In this document: positions 33,872 to 43,234 of the stretch, piece by piece
Layout of the letters: each line of letters starts with the position of its first letter
How positions within the stretch are numbered: the stretch's first letter is position 1
Source of the DNA: Desulfobacteraceae bacterium UBA5616
Lineage (GTDB): Bacteria; Desulfobacterota; Desulfobacteria; Desulfobacterales; UBA5616
Reading direction: 5' to 3'
DNA: 64,000 bases
Assembly (NCBI GenBank): GCA_002423615.1
Contig: DIKO01000049.1
Location: 58,746 to 122,745 of the forward strand
Position numbers and translations under genes: made by a program
The notes under the pieces: generated by a model
Databases searched by the model: none
What the model was told of the DNA's origin: nothing
Seen by the model: only the letters and a program-made list of their open reading frames with translations

Positions 33872-34924
33872 TTATGCGCTTTTGGCCTGGGCCAGACCCA
33901 GATCCGCCAGCGGTTCGGCCATGGCTGAGGTTTCCCGGGCCTGCTGGCTGGCTGCGGTCCCGTCCTTCACCCGGCCCATGATGCCGAAGACAATGGCGGA
34001 AACACGGAACAGGTTAAACGCCATATAGTAGTTCCAGTTCTTAATCTCTTTTATCCCGGTCCGGCGGCAATACGCCGCGACATAATCTTCTTCAGTAGGA
34101 ATATTAAGGGATTTCAAATCCAGACCGGCCAGTCCCCGTCCTTCACCGGCAGGCATCCGCCAGCTCATGCAGTGATAACAGAAGTCCGACAGAGGGTGGC
34201 CCAGGGTGGAAATTTCCCAGTCCAGGATGGCCAGGATTCTGGGTTGCGTCGGATGATAAATGATGTTGTCGATCCGGTAGTCCCCGTGGACAATGGCGGT
34301 TTGATCATCTTCGGGGATGTTCCGGTTCAACCAGTCGATGAGCTCATCCATGGGCGGATAGCCGCTGTCCACCGATGCCTGGTACTGTTTGGTCCAGCGG
34401 GAAAGCTGGCGGGCAAAATAATTGCCTTTTTTCCCGAAGTCCTCAATGCCTATGGATTTGTAGTCCACTTTGTGGAGTCCGGCGATGGCCTCGTTCATGG
34501 CGTCGAACAGGGCGGCCCTTTCTTCAAGCGGCGCATCTTCATAGGTCCAGAAAATGCGGCCTTCCACATCGTCCATGATGTAAAACCAACTGCCGATCAC
34601 CGAATCATCCGTACACAGGGCATAGGTCCGGGCGACCGGCACATCGGTCCGGGCCAGTGCGGTGATGACCCGGTATTCCCGGTCCACGGCATGGGCCGAT
34701 TTCAACAGCTTCCCCAAGGGTTTCCGGCGGAGAACGTATTTCCGGGAAGGCGTTACGATCTGGTACGTGGGGTTGGACTGGCCTCCCCTGAACTGCCTTA
34801 TTCCAACCGGTCCCGCAAAGCCCTGCACATGCTCGGTCATGTATTTTTCAAGCGCTTTTTCATCAATTTCATACCCGCTTCTCACAGGTCCGGTTCCGGA
34901 AAATGCAACTTGTCGTTCGGTCAT
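33872..34924 (-). CDS. Aminoglycoside-phosphotransferase-like kinase, ACAD10/11 N-domain type
   Basis: 350 aa. Protein-kinase-like APH fold: RQFRGGQSNPTYQI glycine-rich loop (~43-56), catalytic loop IVHGDYRIDNIIYHP (~218-232) and metal-binding ILDWEISTLGHPL (~239-251). It matches the kinase domain that precedes the dehydrogenase in ACAD10/11, proteins reported to phosphorylate 4-hydroxyacyl-CoA. Here it is a free-standing protein at the end of the minus-strand IclR operon but only 20 bases from the acyl-CoA dehydrogenase operon. Its substrate is inferred only. Confidence 0.82.
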   Translation of the reverse strand: MTERQVAFSGTGPVRSGYEIDEKALEKYMTEHVQGFAGPVGIRQFRGGQSNPTYQIVTPSRKYVLRRKPLGKLLKSAHAVDREYRVITALARTDVPVARTYALCTDDSVIGSWFYIMDDVEGRIFWTYEDAPLEERAALFDAMNEAIAGLHKVDYKSIGIEDFGKKGNYFARQLSRWTKQYQASVDSGYPPMDELIDWLNRNIPEDDQTAIVHGDYRIDNIIYHPTQPRILAILDWEISTLGHPLSDFCYHCMSWRMPAGEGRGLAGLDLKSLNIPTEEDYVAAYCRRTGIKEIKNWNYYMAFNLFRVSAIVFGIMGRVKDGTAASQQARETSAMAEPLADLGLAQAKSA

Positions 34925-34967
34925 TGTTTGCTCCTATCCGGGCACTCTCCCATCAAGGGGAGGAAAA

Positions 34968-36995
34968 TTAAGGTGTAACCACCGGAAAATCGGCGTCCAC
35001 CGGTTCGATAACATCGGCAAGGGCTTCAAAAAGGCTTGAATCGCCATCCATCACGATATCTCCTTTCGCCGCCTTTATGCCGATGGGTGCTTTAGCGAAA
35101 AGCGTCATCAACAGGTCGGGAAAGGTACATCTTACGGTTGCCCCGGCTTCGGGATCCACAATATCCTGTTCATGAATCAAAACACCGTTCTCAACGGTGA
35201 TCAGGTGGCGCTCCTTTCGGTCGGTCAGTTCGATGTTCAGCTTGAAAGGCCGGGATATGGCTTTATCAGGGTTAATCCGCACGGCGGCAAAATCAAATAT
35301 CATGGGTGTGGGCGTGGCGGCTATCAAATCTTTGGCGATCATGCCGGCAGGCGTCTTCAAAACACCGGTGCGCAACTCCTGGGCGCCGGTGAGATAAATG
35401 TTGCGCCATGTGCCTGCTTCACATTGAAACCCAAGCTGCGTGTACACGTCGGCAAGCTGATCCCTGGCCGGCTTATTTGTTTTATCGGCGAATACGACAT
35501 GGTTTAACAACATGGCGGCCCAGCGGTATTCCCCCTTTTCGACGGCGCTGTTAGCCAGATCCATGACTTTTTTTGCTCCGCCCATGGCTTCCGTGTAACG
35601 TTTGGCCGCGGGTTCAGGAGGCAAAGGCCAAAGGTTCGCCGGATTCGCATCATACCAGCCCATGTACCGCTGATAAACCGCCTTGGCGTTGTGGCTCATG
35701 GTGCCGTAATAGCCGCGGTTATACCACTGTCTGGCCAGCACATCGGGAAGCTCCAGGACCTCGGCGATTTCCGAACCGGTCAGGCCGGCGTTCATCAGCC
35801 GGACGGATTGATCATGCAGGAATTTATAGGCATCCCGGTGGAGGCTCAAAAAATCGACGATTTCTTTTTGTCCGAAACGGGGTATTCCGTGGGCTGCGAA
35901 CATAATATCGCTTTTATCCGCGAAAAGACGGATGGATTCGGTCAAATAGTCCGCCCACGCCTTGGCATCCCTGACAAGCGCGCCTCTTGCGGGCAGAAAA
36001 TTGTGCATGGTCAGATTGGCATTTTCCGCCATGAAGACCGCCCGGAACTGAGGGAGATAGAAATTCATTTCCGCAGGCGCCTCTGTTCCGGGCGTGACCT
36101 GAAAAACCAGTTTAACATCGCCGATGGTGATCTCCCGGCCGGTTTTTTTAATGATAATGGTAGGAGCGATCAGGCTGACGGTTCCGTGAGGGATCCCCGG
36201 TCCGAGTCCGGAGGTAACTTCACCTTCCGGGCCCCTGGGCAGGGTCCCGCCGATCTGGAAGCGAACCCGCCGGTTCATGGCAGGTCCGGCAATCACGTTC
36301 TCCGAAATGGCATGCTCCATGAAGCCATCGGGTGCAATCACCTTTACTTTTCCTGAATCAACATCCTCATGGGAAGTAACCCCCAGAACACCACCGAAAT
36401 GGTCTCCGTGGGTGTGGGAATAAATCACCGCCAGCACCGGTTTTTCGCCCAGATTCGCGGTGACCAGATCAAATGCGGCCCGGGCCGGTTCCACCACCGT
36501 TAAGGGGTCCACAACGATCCAGCCGCTGCCGGCGTCGATGAAGGATACGGTGGAGATATCAAACCCCCGCACCTGGTAGATCCTGTCGGCAACCTTGAAC
36601 AGTCCGTGTCTGGTCAGAATTTTAGCATGACGCCAGAGACTGGGATTCACGGTGTTCGATGTCGGGCCTTTTAAAAAATCATAGGAAGACAGATCACTGA
36701 CAACCTCGCCCTTGGCATTTCGTATGAGCGGGTCCGTTCGTGTGGCGATAAATCCCCGTTCCGCAAATTCAAAATCCTTTTGATCATCAGCCTCCACGAG
36801 TTGACGGACTTCGGTCATCGCGAGTTTTGATGCTTCTGACAGGGCTTGTTCAGGGGGTGCCGGAATCTCGGGTTTCCCTGCAAAATTGATTTGGGCGATC
36901 ATGCCCCGAAATGCATAAGCCCCGGCAGCGATCAAAACCATTGCGGAAAGCCCGCCGATGAAAATCCCCAGCCAAAATTTGCCTTTCAGCATCAT
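34968..36995 (-). CDS. Alkyl/aryl-sulfatase-like metallo-beta-lactamase (SdsA/BDS1 family) with SCP2 domain
   Basis: 675 aa. An N-terminal membrane anchor or signal (~7-29, LGIFIGGLSAMVLIAAGAY) sends it out of the cytoplasm. The MBL domain has SHTHGDHFGGVLG (~190) and further metal residues (NLTMHNFLPARGA, FAAHGIPRFG). A helical dimerisation domain follows (LARQWYNRGYYGT; PANLWPLPP) and an SCP2-like C-terminus, as in SdsA1. Homologues cleave alkyl sulfate esters to alcohol and sulfate. In this operon it could free a hydroxylated substrate. It follows the LarA-like gene after 38 bases. Confidence 0.85.
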   Translation of the reverse strand: MMLKGKFWLGIFIGGLSAMVLIAAGAYAFRGMIAQINFAGKPEIPAPPEQALSEASKLAMTEVRQLVEADDQKDFEFAERGFIATRTDPLIRNAKGEVVSDLSSYDFLKGPTSNTVNPSLWRHAKILTRHGLFKVADRIYQVRGFDISTVSFIDAGSGWIVVDPLTVVEPARAAFDLVTANLGEKPVLAVIYSHTHGDHFGGVLGVTSHEDVDSGKVKVIAPDGFMEHAISENVIAGPAMNRRVRFQIGGTLPRGPEGEVTSGLGPGIPHGTVSLIAPTIIIKKTGREITIGDVKLVFQVTPGTEAPAEMNFYLPQFRAVFMAENANLTMHNFLPARGALVRDAKAWADYLTESIRLFADKSDIMFAAHGIPRFGQKEIVDFLSLHRDAYKFLHDQSVRLMNAGLTGSEIAEVLELPDVLARQWYNRGYYGTMSHNAKAVYQRYMGWYDANPANLWPLPPEPAAKRYTEAMGGAKKVMDLANSAVEKGEYRWAAMLLNHVVFADKTNKPARDQLADVYTQLGFQCEAGTWRNIYLTGAQELRTGVLKTPAGMIAKDLIAATPTPMIFDFAAVRINPDKAISRPFKLNIELTDRKERHLITVENGVLIHEQDIVDPEAGATVRCTFPDLLMTLFAKAPIGIKAAKGDIVMDGDSSLFEALADVIEPVDADFPVVTP

Positions 36996-37033
36996 AATTA
37001 CCTTTTATTTCGGTTCTTTCGGATGTCAGACCT

Positions 37034-38332
37034 TTATTCACTAAATGCCTGGGACATCGGGTCATTTTTTCCTTCCGGGAAATACTGGATCGTGGCGTCG
37101 GGAATGACGACGACTTTGGCGTTATCGCCGTGGGTCGCCCGGAGACCTGAAATAACCTCATCCCAGTTGCGAAGGGTTTCGCTTTCTTTTAATCCCAGCC
37201 ATTGTTCCCCGGCTTTATCTCCGAGGGGGGCATAAATGATCATCCGGTTTAAACCCGGAATCTGGCTGACGGCGGGAAGTCCCTGGTAATGGCGTCCGCC
37301 GAGGTTTTTCCCGAAAACACCGTAAATATAATGGGTCACCTGGCCTTCCGGAGCGCTGACGATCATGATAAAGTCTTTTTTCGGGGGGACGAAGAAAAAC
37401 GGAAGACAAGCCGGCAAGGCCAGTAGTGCTTCGCTGCCCTTGGCGTAGCAGTTGGCAACGATGATGTCGGCATCCGGCAGCATTTTGGTGGCATAGTGGG
37501 ACTCGGCTGCGGCCGCTCCGGCCAGATAGGCTGCTTCCACGTCTCCGACGAAAAGGGCGGTATTCTGACGCCGGCCGTTGACCAGGGAGTTGATGATCAT
37601 ATCCATACCGGCGATTCGCGCCGCTTCCACCATGTCCAGCCGCATGACATTCTGTTTGTATTTGCCCAGGGCGATTTCAGATCCCAGAGAAGTCTGCATG
37701 GCGGTATACCGAAGCGATTCGTGGTTCGCCTCGATGGTTTCCATGGAACATACACCGGGCAGCAGAATCTTGGCGCCGCCCCCGAATCCCGTGTACAGGT
37801 GAGGAACAATGGACCCCATGCCGATCTTCAGGTCGCATTTGGCCACCTCGGCATTGATGAAGACCCGGGTCGCCCGGCTGGTTTTCCCCATGAGGGTGCA
37901 GTTCTCATAGACATTGTGATTGTAAACAGGGTAACGGCCGACGGTATCCTCCCCCAGTTTCTTTACGAAGTCCGTCCGGGTGTAGGCGCCGTGTGCGCCC
38001 AGGCCCATGACGAAACGGATGCAGTCGTCCTGTATGCCCCCGGCTTTCAGTTCTTGGAGCAATATGGGGATTATCGCGTCCATGCGGGTGGGCCGGGTCA
38101 TGTCATCTATGATAATAGCCGCCTCATGGCGGTCCTTTGCCAGTTCCCGGATGGGTTTTGCGCCGATGGGTTCGGCAAATGCCTTTCGGATGCCGGCTTC
38201 ATCCAGCTCAGGGGCACGATGGCCGTTCATTTCACAGGAGACGACGTCCCAGGATGCGGGAAATAACAGCTCCACGGGAATATCCCCGTGCCAGGCACGG
38301 GTTTGAACGGTTACGGATTTGGTATCATACAT
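37034..38332 (-). CDS. LarA-like nickel-pincer racemase family protein (DUF2088)
   Basis: 432 aa. N-terminal DUF2088 domain with IIIDDMTRPTR (~72-82) and FVMGLGAHGAYT (~104-115, His of the catalytic pair). The C-terminal part carries GFGGGAKILLPGVCSMET followed by NH, which supplies the Lys that holds the nickel-pincer cofactor and the His nickel ligand of LarA. LarA swaps the stereochemistry of lactate or other 2-hydroxyacids. The LarA signature GTHR reads GAHG here, so the substrate probably is not lactate. Beside lutABC and iorAB it would supply the correct isomer of a 2-hydroxyacid. No larBCE cofactor genes are in the window. Confidence 0.8.
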   Translation of the reverse strand: MYDTKSVTVQTRAWHGDIPVELLFPASWDVVSCEMNGHRAPELDEAGIRKAFAEPIGAKPIRELAKDRHEAAIIIDDMTRPTRMDAIIPILLQELKAGGIQDDCIRFVMGLGAHGAYTRTDFVKKLGEDTVGRYPVYNHNVYENCTLMGKTSRATRVFINAEVAKCDLKIGMGSIVPHLYTGFGGGAKILLPGVCSMETIEANHESLRYTAMQTSLGSEIALGKYKQNVMRLDMVEAARIAGMDMIINSLVNGRRQNTALFVGDVEAAYLAGAAAAESHYATKMLPDADIIVANCYAKGSEALLALPACLPFFFVPPKKDFIMIVSAPEGQVTHYIYGVFGKNLGGRHYQGLPAVSQIPGLNRMIIYAPLGDKAGEQWLGLKESETLRNWDEVISGLRATHGDNAKVVVIPDATIQYFPEGKNDPMSQAFSE

Positions 38333-38437
38333 GGCGATCGTCCTCCTTTATTTTTGAAGTGCGCCTTCATGAAGCGTCGTGACGGTATTGATGTAGCGTT
38401 TCATCTGACTCAGCAGATTTTGATGCTCAGGCGTTTT

Positions 38438-39599
38438 TCAAATTTTTTTCCGCCGCTGGAGCTCATTCTCGTCGACCAGAAGATCCAGGCGGCGGTTGGG
38501 GATGTCGATACGAATCTTATCTCCATCTTCGACCAGGGCTAAAGGCCCTCCGTCATAAGCCTCGGGGGTGATGTGGCAGACCATGGCACCCCGGTTTGAA
38601 CCGGAAAGCCTGCCGTCGGTGATCATGCCGATATGATCCGCGTTAAGAGCATTCAACATGTAAGGCAAAAGGCTGATCTCCCTGCCGCCGGGCCCGCCCC
38701 TAAGCCCCTCATAGCGGGCGACTACGATATCGCCGTTCTTCACCCGTCCTCCCATGACGGCCCAAGCCGCCTGATCCGCGTCGGAAAAGCACCTGGCCGT
38801 GCCCTTAAAGACCATGCAGTCCGGTGGAAACGGCCACGCGAAGAGCGTTTTCAAAGGTATTGGCCGTCATGATGTCCCTGGGCCGGAGATTTTCATGGAT
38901 CATTTCCACGATGCGCATGCCGGATTTTTTGGCAAGACCCGGTTTTCTCGAATCCACCGCATGGATCGTGGCGCAGGAGGGCAGGGTGATGCCGATGGCT
39001 TCGGCGAAGATGGCCATGGAATTGGCCGTGTACATGCCCTGGCAGGAGCCCACGGTGGGAAAGGCCTGGGCCATTAATTCCGCTTTTTCCCCGGGGGTGA
39101 ATTTCGCCTTTCCCAGGAGTTCCGCCATGCGGCAGTCCACATAATCCGACAGCACGAAATTTTTACCGTTACCGCATCCGGGCTGCATGGGGCCGGATGT
39201 CACCAGGATGCCGGGGATGTTCAACCGGGCCAGGGCCATCATCTGACCCGGCACGATCTTGTCGCAGCCGGATAACAGCACCATGCCGTCGAGCTGGTGG
39301 GATTCGATGAGGATTTCGATGGAATCGGCAATGTGGTTTCGCATGGCCATCTGGTATTTCCCGGTGGCCACCCCGTCGCACATGGCGATGCAGGGAAATT
39401 CCAGGGGGACACCTCCGGCCATCCGGATCCCGGTTTTCACCATGTCGGTCAATATTCTCAGGTTCATGTGACCGGGAACGATCTCGCTGAAAGCGTTGAT
39501 CACCCCCACCATGGGTTTCCCAACCTCGTCTTCAGTAAACCCGCAGGCATACATCAGCCCGTTTAATTCGGAAAATCGCTGTTTGCTGCGTAACTCCAT
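38438..39599 (-). pseudogene. ilvD: IlvD/Edd-family dehydratase with internal deletion and frameshift
   Basis: The first 260 codons (39599 down to ~38820) are a clean N-terminal half with the Fe-S cysteine motifs (IAMCDGVATGKY; LLSGCDKIVPGQM; TVGSCQGMYTANSMA). At NALRVAVSTG the frame runs into a stop at 38805. The other frame then resumes at CMVFKGTARCF and continues through VVARYEGLRGGPGGREI and MITDGRLSGSNRGAM to the C-terminus at 38438. About 150 residues that normally lie between are absent. The product cannot be active. An intact protein would be about 550 residues; the two ends together give about 395. It lies in the middle of an otherwise intact operon. Confidence 0.8.
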
Positions 39600-39622
39600 T
39601 TGCGGTAACCTTTTTTGTTATG

Positions 39623-39646
39623 TGTCGGGATATGAATCCCGACCTG
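39623..39646. repeat. 24-bp palindromic repeat, copy 1
   Basis: GTCGGGAT-ATGA-ATCCCGAC with short flanks (8-bp perfect arms). An inverted copy of the whole 24 bases occurs at 49072-49095. It lies 24 bases upstream of the ilvD start. Confidence 0.8.
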
Positions 39647-39712
39647 GGGAAAGGACTCAGCAGATCATTGTGGGTCGGGTTTCCAAATCCGAAAACATTC
39701 CCCCAATTTTAT

Positions 39713-40378
39713 TTACCCCACCATGATCACGATCAACTTCCGGGGGCCGTGCATGCCCTTGAACATCTGTCCCTGGATGTCGGCCGTCATGCTGGGTCCG
39801 GTGATAAAACACAGCTGGGATGGACTTTGACCGTTTAAGAAAACACTTTCCATCACGCTCTCATATACGGGCACCACATTCTTGGCCTCCACCACGGCGA
39901 TATGCAGGGCCGGTGCAAGCGAAAGTAGTCTGGCATTGCTTTTGTCATGGATGATGGCGAGGGTTCCGGATTCAGCGACGGCGAAATCCGCGGCGGTCAT
40001 ACCGGCGTCGGCATGGTTGAAAACAGTATCCTGGTAATCTTTTCGGTCTTTAAAATCATGGGGAAAAGATACGGAAACGCCTTGGTCTGCCCCCCAGAGT
40101 TTCAGATTCAGGGCTGTTATCAATCCATCTTCAGAAGCTATGACGTTTTTCAGGCCTTCCTGCCTGACGAGATTTGAAAGTATTTCCAAAACCCCCGTCG
40201 TGTCTGCCGTACGGTAAAAAACACCTGTTTGTTCCCCCAGTTTGGCGGCGAATTTTTCGATCCATTCTTCCCGGGTCATGGCGGCTTCATAAGGCGGCGG
40301 CAACTGAATTCTTTTCGGAACTTCCATTGACCGGGCCATTCTCAACTGCCGCAGAATCGCATCCCGTGTACCTTCCAT
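39713..40378 (-). CDS. lutC: LUD-domain protein LutC
   Basis: 221 aa, a LutC/YkgG-type LUD domain. AVAESGTLAIIHDKSNARLLSLAP (here as AVAESGTLAI and ARLLSLAP, ~130-155), FITGPSMTADIQGQMFKGMHGP and the C-terminal KLIVIMV are diagnostic. LutABC oxidises L-lactate to pyruvate in a flavin-independent Fe-S complex; related sets act on other hydroxyacids. Order here is lutA-lutB-lutC on the minus strand, with 18 bases to lutB. It sits between lutB and the decayed ilvD. Confidence 0.87.
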   Translation of the reverse strand: MEGTRDAILRQLRMARSMEVPKRIQLPPPYEAAMTREEWIEKFAAKLGEQTGVFYRTADTTGVLEILSNLVRQEGLKNVIASEDGLITALNLKLWGADQGVSVSFPHDFKDRKDYQDTVFNHADAGMTAADFAVAESGTLAIIHDKSNARLLSLAPALHIAVVEAKNVVPVYESVMESVFLNGQSPSQLCFITGPSMTADIQGQMFKGMHGPRKLIVIMVG

Positions 40379-40396
40379 TTTTTTACCTTTCCCGGC

Positions 40397-41851
40397 TCAG
40401 TTTTCGAGCACAGCTTTTGGCGGGTTGTTTTCTATTTCCTTCCATCTTTCATGAAAGGTTTTATCGCCCATCTGCGGAAAATCCCGTCCAGCAAGCCAGG
40501 TTTCCAGGGGTCCCGGACCTTTTGAGAGTTTGCCGTCCTGAGCGTTCCGATTCAGAACCGTACGGATGATTTTTGAGGTCAACTTCCAGAGCGTGGGGTT
40601 GGATGCGATAACGGAGAAGGCCTTGTAGGCCATGTCTTCGGTGAATGGCGGGGGCACGGCATCCAGTGATTTTTCGCCCTGAACCTCCATTTCCCTCAGA
40701 TAATGAAGGACTCTGGGGTGATCTATCCCCGCAGGGCAGTTGGCTTTGCAGGCGCCGCATCCCGTGCAGGCCCAGATATGGTCATGGCACCCGGAAAGAC
40801 CCAGGAGCAGGGGCGTCAGCAGTTGGCCCATGGGCCCGGAATAGACCCAGCCGTAAGGAAATCCGCCGATGATACCGAAAACCGGGCAGATGTTCAGGCA
40901 TCCTCCGCAGCGGATACACTGCAGGGCCTGCCGGGTTTTTACATTTTGATACAGGCGTGTCCTGCCGTTGTCCAGGATGATGATATGCAGCTCATCAGGA
41001 CCGTCCATCTCGTCCTTTTTCCTGGGGCCCGTGTCCATGGAGGCATAAGCGCCGATATGCTGACCGGTGCAGTTTCGGGAAACCAGACGCAGCATATGCA
41101 TGGCGTCTTTCAGATTAGGGATCACCTTTTCCAGGGTCATGACGGAAACCTGAATCTTCGGTGATGATTTATTGAAGCGGATGTTGCCTTCATTTTCCAC
41201 GTTGATGATGGTCCCGGTTTCGGCAACGGCAAAATTTATGCCGGTGATCCCCATTTTCATCCTTGAAAAACGATCCCTTAAATACAGCCTGGCCGCATAC
41301 CCCAGTTCCCTGGGATCCACCGTGGGGTTTTCCATGATGCCCTTTTCAATGAAAATATCCCGTATTTCAGGGGGAGGTACATTGGCTGCCGGCCCTACAA
41401 TGTGAAAAGGAGGACGTTTCAGCAGCTGCGCGATGAATTCCCCCAGGTCTGTTTCATAGACCTCGATTCCGTTTTTTTCCAGAACTTCATTTATGCCCAT
41501 TTCTTCGGTGACCATGGATTTACCCTTGGTAACAAAGTCCACCTGGTTATTCCGGGCCAGTTCAAGGATATATGCGTTTGCGGCATGGGCATCACCGGCC
41601 CAGAAAACCTTGGCGCCGGCTTTAAGGGCATTTTTTTCAAACTGTTCAAGCAATTCGGGAAGTCTTGAAAGGGCTTCGGCCCGGATGATGCCACCCAGGC
41701 GCTGAGCCGCCTCAGGGTCGGGGAAGGACGCCATGGCCAATTGCCTGAGTGATGAAAGGACCACGGGCAAGAGGTCAAGGAATATGCGGGAATTGGGATT
41801 GTTGAGTTCCTGTCTGGCAACCGCTTTGAATTGTCGGGTCTTGATTTCCAT
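40397..41851 (-). CDS. lutB: Iron-sulfur LUD-domain protein LutB
   Basis: 484 aa. The N-terminal LUD domain (NNQVDFVTKGKSMVTEEMGI, INFAVAETGTIINVENEGN) is followed by a ferredoxin-like part with CIRCGGCLNICPVFG (~318) and CTGCGACKANCPAGID (~373), giving two [4Fe-4S] clusters. The C-terminal region is a helical tail. The length and order match LutB. It is expected to pass electrons from hydroxyacid oxidation through LutA to a quinone or other acceptor. Confidence 0.9.
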   Translation of the reverse strand: MEIKTRQFKAVARQELNNPNSRIFLDLLPVVLSSLRQLAMASFPDPEAAQRLGGIIRAEALSRLPELLEQFEKNALKAGAKVFWAGDAHAANAYILELARNNQVDFVTKGKSMVTEEMGINEVLEKNGIEVYETDLGEFIAQLLKRPPFHIVGPAANVPPPEIRDIFIEKGIMENPTVDPRELGYAARLYLRDRFSRMKMGITGINFAVAETGTIINVENEGNIRFNKSSPKIQVSVMTLEKVIPNLKDAMHMLRLVSRNCTGQHIGAYASMDTGPRKKDEMDGPDELHIIILDNGRTRLYQNVKTRQALQCIRCGGCLNICPVFGIIGGFPYGWVYSGPMGQLLTPLLLGLSGCHDHIWACTGCGACKANCPAGIDHPRVLHYLREMEVQGEKSLDAVPPPFTEDMAYKAFSVIASNPTLWKLTSKIIRTVLNRNAQDGKLSKGPGPLETWLAGRDFPQMGDKTFHERWKEIENNPPKAVLEN

Positions 41852-41866
41852 GGGATGACTTCCCCT

Positions 41867-42595
41867 CTAGTTTTGTTTTCCGGCAAGAAATTCGGCGATA
41901 TGCATGGCCTTATGTTCGGGATGGTTCCGTGAAAGGTACCCGTTGATGTTCAGAAAGCAGCCGGGCTCGGAGATGACGAGAAGATCGGCTTTTGATGCGA
42001 TGTAGTGAACGGCCTTTTCCTTGACCAGGGCTTCGGAAATATCGGCGTAAGTCACTGAAAAATGGCCGCCGAACCCGCAACAGACCGCAGCCCCGTTCAA
42101 CGGGACCAGTTCCGTTCCGTTAACGGCCCTTATGAGGGTTTTGGGCTGTTCCACAACGCCCAGTTCCCGTGAGAGTTGGCAGGATTCGTGGTAGGCGACC
42201 TTACCCGAAAAGCTTGCTCCCACGTCGGCGATTCCCATGATATCCACGATAAACTCGGATAGCTCGAATATCCGTTCCGCAACAGCCTGCGCCCTTTTCA
42301 GCCACGCCGGATCATCGGCCAGAAGCTCCGGATAGTGTTTTTTTACCATGACCACGCAGGAACCAGATGGGCAGACAATGGTCTCGTCATTTTCGAAGAT
42401 CTCGATAAACCGTTTGGCGAGCTTGACGGCCTCGGGGTTGCGCCCGCCGTGGAAGGCGGGTTGTCCGCAGCAGGTCTGGGCATCGTGGTAGACCAGGGAA
42501 AGCCCCAGACGCTTTAAAAGCCGGGCCATTGCCTCGCCAATATCCGGCAGGAACAGATCCACGATGCAGGGGACAAACAGGGATACGGTTTTCAT
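41867..42595 (-). CDS. lutA: Cysteine-rich (CCG domain) Fe-S protein LutA
   Basis: 242 aa with two CCG domains: CCGQPAFHGG (~42) and CCGFGGHFSV (~171), plus VCPSGSCVVM and ESCQLSRELG supplying further cluster cysteines. This is the GlcF/LutA/HdrB-like subunit of lactate-utilisation complexes. The start is preceded by the iorB stop at 6 bases, so hydroxyacid oxidation and 2-oxoacid oxidation are encoded as one unit. Confidence 0.9.
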   Translation of the reverse strand: MKTVSLFVPCIVDLFLPDIGEAMARLLKRLGLSLVYHDAQTCCGQPAFHGGRNPEAVKLAKRFIEIFENDETIVCPSGSCVVMVKKHYPELLADDPAWLKRAQAVAERIFELSEFIVDIMGIADVGASFSGKVAYHESCQLSRELGVVEQPKTLIRAVNGTELVPLNGAAVCCGFGGHFSVTYADISEALVKEKAVHYIASKADLLVISEPGCFLNINGYLSRNHPEHKAMHIAEFLAGKQN

Positions 42596-42601
42596 GTTCG
42601 T

Positions 42602-43231
42602 CTACCTCCCGTTCCGGGCGATCATCTCGATTCCCTTGTCATAGGCCGCCAGATTGACCTGGACCTTTTCCCCGGAAAACGTCAGGCCGATGGCGTTTTC
42701 AAAGTCTTCCCGGTCCAGGGGAAGTTCATTCAGCCCGGCCAGGGCGCCGATGAGAATGATATTTCCCAGAATGGCGGCACCCATTTCCATGGCGACATCG
42801 GTGGCGTCCAGAAACCAGGCGTCCCGGGAGAGTTCCCGGATCCAGTTTTTGGCGTCTTCCAGGTCCGGGTAGGAAGGCTCGCCGGAAATGACCTGGACCG
42901 GATGGATGGGCCTCATGTTGCAGATGGTTTTAACATCCGGGTTGCCGTAAGTCCCCAGGACCCGGAGGGTATCCGTGGGCTCCAGTCCGATGATCATGTC
43001 GGCTTTTCCCCTGGGGATCAGGGGAGAAAAGGCGGATCCGGAGGATATTCTCAAATGGCTCATCACTGAGCCCCCCCGCTGGGTACCCCCGAAAGTTTCC
43101 CCGATGGTGACGGTCAACCCTTTCCGGGAGAGCATATTCCCCACGACCCGGCTGGCCAGAACATTTCCCTGGCCGCCGACACCGGCAATGATCAGGTTGT
43201 ATGGATCTTGTGAAAGCTGGATGTTCGTCAT
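42602..43231 (-). CDS. iorB: Indolepyruvate ferredoxin oxidoreductase beta subunit
   Basis: 209 aa, gamma-type domain: LIIAGVGGQGNVLASRVVGN (~13-32), GETFGGTQRGGSVMSHLRI and ADMIIGLEPTDTLRVL. This is the IorB form. It starts 3 bases after the iorA stop. IorAB oxidises aryl-pyruvates (indole-, phenyl-, hydroxyphenylpyruvate) with CoA to aryl-acetyl-CoA and reduced ferredoxin. Confidence 0.92.
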   Translation of the reverse strand: MTNIQLSQDPYNLIIAGVGGQGNVLASRVVGNMLSRKGLTVTIGETFGGTQRGGSVMSHLRISSGSAFSPLIPRGKADMIIGLEPTDTLRVLGTYGNPDVKTICNMRPIHPVQVISGEPSYPDLEDAKNWIRELSRDAWFLDATDVAMEMGAAILGNIILIGALAGLNELPLDREDFENAIGLTFSGEKVQVNLAAYDKGIEMIARNGR

Positions 43232-43234
43232 GGC

